Shown here piece after piece: positions 60,845 to 64,000 of a stretch of 64,000 nucleotides of DNA. The notes under the pieces were generated by a model, which did not search any database, was not told the DNA's origin, and worked only from the letters and a program-made list of their open reading frames with translations. Every line of letters begins with the position of its first letter. The stretch's first letter is position 1. Origin of the DNA: SHZI01 sp049290495 (GTDB lineage Bacteria; Pseudomonadota; Gammaproteobacteria; Steroidobacterales; GCA-2729495); assembly GCA_049290495.1 (NCBI GenBank), contig JBATNV010000099.1, positions 36,213 to 100,212 on the forward strand, given 5' to 3'. The position numbers and the translations under genes were made by a program.

Positions 60845-61233
60845 CTGCTAGGCCAAGCGTCGCCGACTGTCAAGTCTCAGCGCTGTCTTCGCCCGCGACG
60901 ATCGCCTCTCGCGATCTAGTCTAACGATAGGACTATCGGTCGACGTATTTCGCCGATAGATCCACGGCCCGCGTTGAGGCGGGCCACGAGCGGGCCTCCT
61001 GCTGGTGCGGATCAATGATTCACCCAGAGTCGGTCAGGCGAGAATTCCAGGAATCTGAAGCGTGACAGCAATCGATCACTGCAGAATGGAATCCGGGCAC
61101 TCCCCGCCAGGGTATCGCCCCACCTCAGGTGGGACGCTAACCGGCGGACTGTTGTTGTGTGCCCAAAAGCCAGACCGTTCGCACCCAGGTAGCCCAGGTA
61201 CTGTCACGCGTACTTGCGAGTATGTAGGGGCTT
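60845..61233 (+). promoter_or_regulatory. Long structured 5' leader of rne
   Basis: The 467-base gap between rluC and rne holds no gene that I can support. It contains hairpins with stems GGCCCGC/GCGGGCC (60966-60985) and CCCAC/GTGGG (61118-61133), plus smaller ones. AGGGG precedes the rne ATG. In E. coli the rne leader is cleaved by RNase E itself and so sets enzyme level; the position and length here suggest the same feedback. Confidence 0.6.
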
Positions 61234-63942
61234 ATGAAGAGAATGCTTGTCAATGCAACTCAGGAAGAAGAGTTGCGAGTAGCGATGGTCGATGGCCAGC
61301 GCCTGTTTGATCTTGATATAGAGAGCCAATCCCGGGAACAGAAAAAAGCCAACATCTATAAAGGCCGAATTACCCGCGTCGAGCCCAGCCTCGATGCCGC
61401 GTTCATCGAATATGGCGGCGACCGCCACGGCTTCCTGCCGCTGAAGGAAATCTCCAGGGAATACTTCATCGCCGAGCCGGCGTCTGGTTCCCGCGTCAAT
61501 ATCCGCGACGTGATCCGCGAAGGACAGGAAATCGTCGTACAGGTTGAAAAGGAAGAGCGGGGCAACAAGGGTGCTGCGCTGACCACCTACATCAGCCTCG
61601 CCGGTCGTTTCATCGTCCTGATGCCAAATAACCCGGGGGCCGGTGGTGTTTCCCGACGCATGAGCGGCGATGACCGCGACGAGATGCGCGAAACGCTCAA
61701 TGAGATCGGCGTACCTGAAGAGATGGGCATCATCGTGCGGACTGCCGGTGTGGGCCGCTCAGCTGAAGAACTCAAATGGGATATGGATTACCTGCTGGGC
61801 ATCTGGGAGGCCATTAAAAAGGCTGTGGTGTCCCGCCCTGCTCCGTTCCTGATCTTCCAGGACAGTAATGCGATTATCCGGGCGCTGCGCGATCACCTCG
61901 CCAACGATGTGGGCGAGATCCTCATCGACCACGAGGAGGCATATGAGGAAGCCCGTCAGTTTGTCGAGCGGGCCATGCCGCAGAACCTGCGCAAGCTGCG
62001 CCACTACACTGATCCGGTACCGCTGTTCACCCGCTTCCAGATCGAAAGCCAGATCGAGTCGGCGTTCACACATAACGTCGACCTGCCCTCCGGTGGCAGT
62101 ATCGTCATCGATCACACCGAAGCGCTGGTTTCGATCGACATCAACTCGGCCCGCGCTACCAAGGGCGGAGATATCGAAGCGACTGCCTTTGCCACCAACC
62201 TGGAAGCTGCTGACGAGATCGCGCGGCAGCTGCGCCTGCGCGACCTCGGTGGACTGATCGTCATCGACTTTATCGACATGGGACCGCAGCGCAATCAGCG
62301 CGACGTCGAGAACCGGCTGCGCGATGCCGTGCGCATGGATCGCGCACGCGTACAGATCGGCAAGATCTCCCGATTTGGCCTGCTAGAGATGTCGCGCCAG
62401 CGGCTGCGGCCCTCGCTCGGTGAATCAGCCCATCAACCGTGCCCGCGCTGTAGCGGCATGGGCTCGATTCGCAGTGTGGAGTCGCTGGCACTGGCCGTAC
62501 TGCGCCTGGTCGGCGAAGAAACCCGCAAGGACCGCACCTCAAGGGTTATCGCACAGCTGCCGGTTGCGGTCGCCAATTACCTGCTCAACGAAAAGCGCGA
62601 GGCGATTCGCGCCATAGAGGCACGCGACAACCTGCAGGTCATTCTGGTTGCCAATCCCGATCTCGAAACGCCGAACTATTCGCTTCGGCGCGTGCGTGAT
62701 GATCAGCTGTCGCTGCCAGAAAACTCGGCAGTCAGCTATCAGCTTGTTGCGCAGGCTACGGAGGAATCCACAGCAGGCGATGAACTGGCGGCACCCAAAC
62801 CACAGCCGCAGGCGCCAGCCGTCGCAACCATCCTGCCCATTGCCCCGGCACCCGCACCCATACCGCGGGAAACGATTGCTGTTGCCGCTGCAAGCCCTGG
62901 CCTGCTGAGCCGCCTGCGCATCTGGCTGTTTGGCAGCAAAGCACCGGCCGTGGAGACCGACAACAATAGCCGCAGTGGCAGCGACGGCCGGCCACGTTCA
63001 GAGTCATCCGCACATCGTGGCCGTAGCGATGGACGTACCCAGCAGAGTCGCACCCGTGGCCCCGGCGGCGATCGCTCCTCCGGTCAGCGGCGCAGCAATA
63101 ACCGCCCGCCCCGTCGTGACCAGCGCGACGACGAGGGCGGCAATCGTGGCCAGGATGGCAATCGCCCACCGGATACGCGTGCAGCGGCGGAACCGCGTAG
63201 CAACGAAAACCGGCGACCGGAACCGCGCGATAACAACCGTCGCCCGGATAGCGCGACTGGCGAAAACCGGCAGACCGAGAGCAGCAGTAATGCAGGCACT
63301 GAGCCGCGTAGCACCGTTAGCGGCAGCGAGCGTCCCAAGCGCGGTCGGCGACGGCGCGGAGGAAGTGGCCGCGATAATCAGGGTGAAGCACGTAACGGCA
63401 ACCCTGCATCGTCAGAAGGCCCGGCTGGCAACGGCATCGATCATCATGCTGTCAGTGAAGCAACGCCGCACGTGCAGGAAACGGCTGCCGACAACACTGT
63501 GAATATCCAGTCGCCAGCGGAGCGAATTGAAGTAATGCCATCGACTGCTGTAGCGGCGACGACAGCGCCTGTATCTATGGCTACCCGCACTCCGGCTCCG
63601 GTATCTGCTCCGGCTCCGATGTCAGCGTCTGCTCAGGCTCCAGTCGCTATAGCGGCGACAACAGCGCCTGTAGCTGCCACCACTCCTGCTCCGGCATCTG
63701 CATCTGCACCGACTCCGATGTCAGCGCCTGCGCAGGCGCCGGTAACTATATCGGTACCGACACCGGTAGCGCCTGCTCCGCCGACTGTATCGGCAGCGAC
63801 ACCTTCTGCGGCTCCGGCTCCGGCTGCTGCTGCTTCGGCACAAACGCCCGCTTTCGCTCCGGCTCCGGTAAGCAGCGTGACCACACACACGGTCTGGACC
63901 AGCCGCGACAACGAGCGGCCGGATACGGACAGAGACGTCTGA
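61234..63942 (+). CDS. rne: Ribonuclease E
   Basis: 902 residues. S1 domain (about 35-125), 5'-sensor and DNase I-like catalytic core with Asp302 (VSIDINSAR) and Asp345 (VIDFIDMG), then the Zn-link CPRCSG (Cys403, Cys406) that joins dimers. An amphipathic helix, GLLSRLRIWLFGS near 556-568, resembles the membrane-targeting segment of E. coli RNase E. It is followed by an Arg-rich RNA-binding region (about 580-720) and an Ala/Pro-rich tail with a 33-residue tandem repeat. It makes the main endonucleolytic cuts in mRNA decay and rRNA/tRNA processing and scaffolds the degradosome. Confidence 0.97.
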   Translation: MKRMLVNATQEEELRVAMVDGQRLFDLDIESQSREQKKANIYKGRITRVEPSLDAAFIEYGGDRHGFLPLKEISREYFIAEPASGSRVNIRDVIREGQEIVVQVEKEERGNKGAALTTYISLAGRFIVLMPNNPGAGGVSRRMSGDDRDEMRETLNEIGVPEEMGIIVRTAGVGRSAEELKWDMDYLLGIWEAIKKAVVSRPAPFLIFQDSNAIIRALRDHLANDVGEILIDHEEAYEEARQFVERAMPQNLRKLRHYTDPVPLFTRFQIESQIESAFTHNVDLPSGGSIVIDHTEALVSIDINSARATKGGDIEATAFATNLEAADEIARQLRLRDLGGLIVIDFIDMGPQRNQRDVENRLRDAVRMDRARVQIGKISRFGLLEMSRQRLRPSLGESAHQPCPRCSGMGSIRSVESLALAVLRLVGEETRKDRTSRVIAQLPVAVANYLLNEKREAIRAIEARDNLQVILVANPDLETPNYSLRRVRDDQLSLPENSAVSYQLVAQATEESTAGDELAAPKPQPQAPAVATILPIAPAPAPIPRETIAVAAASPGLLSRLRIWLFGSKAPAVETDNNSRSGSDGRPRSESSAHRGRSDGRTQQSRTRGPGGDRSSGQRRSNNRPPRRDQRDDEGGNRGQDGNRPPDTRAAAEPRSNENRRPEPRDNNRRPDSATGENRQTESSSNAGTEPRSTVSGSERPKRGRRRRGGSGRDNQGEARNGNPASSEGPAGNGIDHHAVSEATPHVQETAADNTVNIQSPAERIEVMPSTAVAATTAPVSMATRTPAPVSAPAPMSASAQAPVAIAATTAPVAATTPAPASASAPTPMSAPAQAPVTISVPTPVAPAPPTVSAATPSAAPAPAAAASAQTPAFAPAPVSSVTTHTVWTSRDNERPDTDRDV
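63551..63748 (+). repeat. 99-bp tandem duplication in the rne tail
   Basis: Two adjacent units (63551-63649 and 63650-63748) encode 33-residue copies beginning VAATTAPVSM and IAATTAPVAA and ending PMSASAQAPVA and PMSAPAQAPVT. The DNA has diverged but stays in frame. It lies in the unstructured C-terminal region. Confidence 0.85.
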
Positions 63943-63970
63943 TACGGCGCCAGGGAAGACCTGAAGCCGT

Positions 63971-64000
63971 GGTTACGCCAGCCTGTGCGCTGGCGTAACC
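63971..64000 (+). terminator. Hairpin after rne at the window edge
   Basis: GGTTACGCCAGC, a six-base loop (CTGTGC) and the exact complement form a perfect 12-bp stem ending at the last base of the window. It begins 29 bases after the rne stop. Any T tract would lie outside the window, so terminator status is inferred from position and stem strength. Confidence 0.7.

Noticed and set aside
61015..61065. A 16-codon upstream frame in the rne leader
   Set aside because: No ribosome-binding site and no sign of conservation; better described as part of a structured leader.
1..64000. Mobile elements, CRISPR arrays, defence systems or biosynthetic clusters
   Set aside because: No transposase, integrase, direct-repeat array, Cas, restriction or synthase genes were recognised. 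The gene order is that of a core chromosome.
914..64000. The strong inverted repeats as copies of one REP-like family
   Set aside because: The stems at 914, 5481, 24157, 28008 and 63971 have different sequences, so they are not repeats of one another.

Overview
The window is a stretch of gammaproteobacterial chromosome. The evidence is the set of neighbourhoods: ruvCAB beside tolQR, sucA-sucB-lpdA, lolA-ftsK, aat/infA/clpA/clpS, yceD-rpmF-plsX-fabH, maf(yceF), and rluC divergent from rne. It also carries type II secretion genes and a LexA with an Escherichia-type SOS box. Codon use is GC-rich throughout. I cannot name the genus; an environmental lineage outside the Enterobacterales is likely. 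I see no insertion sequence, phage, integrase, CRISPR array or rRNA.

Layout. 1-3.1 kb: tolR (cut by the window edge), tolQ and ruvBAC, all on the minus strand. 3.1-8.7 kb: the 2-oxoglutarate dehydrogenase operon, read sucA to sucB to lpdA. 8.7-13.1 kb: small, mostly poorly characterised genes (a DUF5658-like membrane protein, a HicB-like orphan, a secreted cysteine-containing protein with a c-type cytochrome, darP, a SET-domain protein, a CDGSH iron-sulfur protein, a CBS-pair protein). 13.1-19.4 kb: envelope and transport genes (patatin/POTRA/beta-barrel phospholipase, an outer-membrane barrel, NhaD antiporter, dicarboxylate symporter). 19.5-24.2 kb: a four-gene MarR-controlled EmrAB/NodT efflux operon downstream of tRNA-Arg(CCU). 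24.3-28 kb: an NAD-type isocitrate dehydrogenase, trmH, a degenerate histidine-phosphatase-fold protein, tRNA-Ser(UGA) and a Bax-inhibitor-family protein. 28-36.3 kb: prolyl oligopeptidase, serS, rarA, a VanZ-like protein, lolA and ftsK on the minus strand. 36.5-42.3 kb: trxB, a COG3146 acyltransferase, aat, infA, then clpA and clpS in the opposite direction. 42.5-48.3 kb: gspCDEF, half of a type II secretion system. 48.8-54.4 kb: the SOS mutagenesis operon lexA-imuA-imuB-dnaE2. 54.4-64 kb: a Braun-type lipoprotein, an L,D-transpeptidase, the lipid-synthesis genes, maf, rluC and rne.

How parts work together. SucA, SucB and Lpd form one enzyme complex. Aat marks proteins with N-terminal Leu/Phe, and ClpS delivers such proteins to ClpA. 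The LexA operon should be derepressed by DNA damage, giving the ImuA-ImuB-DnaE2 mutasome. The L,D-transpeptidase is a plausible enzyme for joining the neighbouring lipoprotein, which ends in lysine, to peptidoglycan.

I did not find a clear new multi-gene system. The strongest unexplained signals are at DNA level: a perfect 32-bp palindrome inside the sucB linker, a perfect 17-bp stem over the end of the oligopeptidase gene, paired palindromes at the marR promoter, and a small reading frame upstream of lexA broken by one in-frame TGA.
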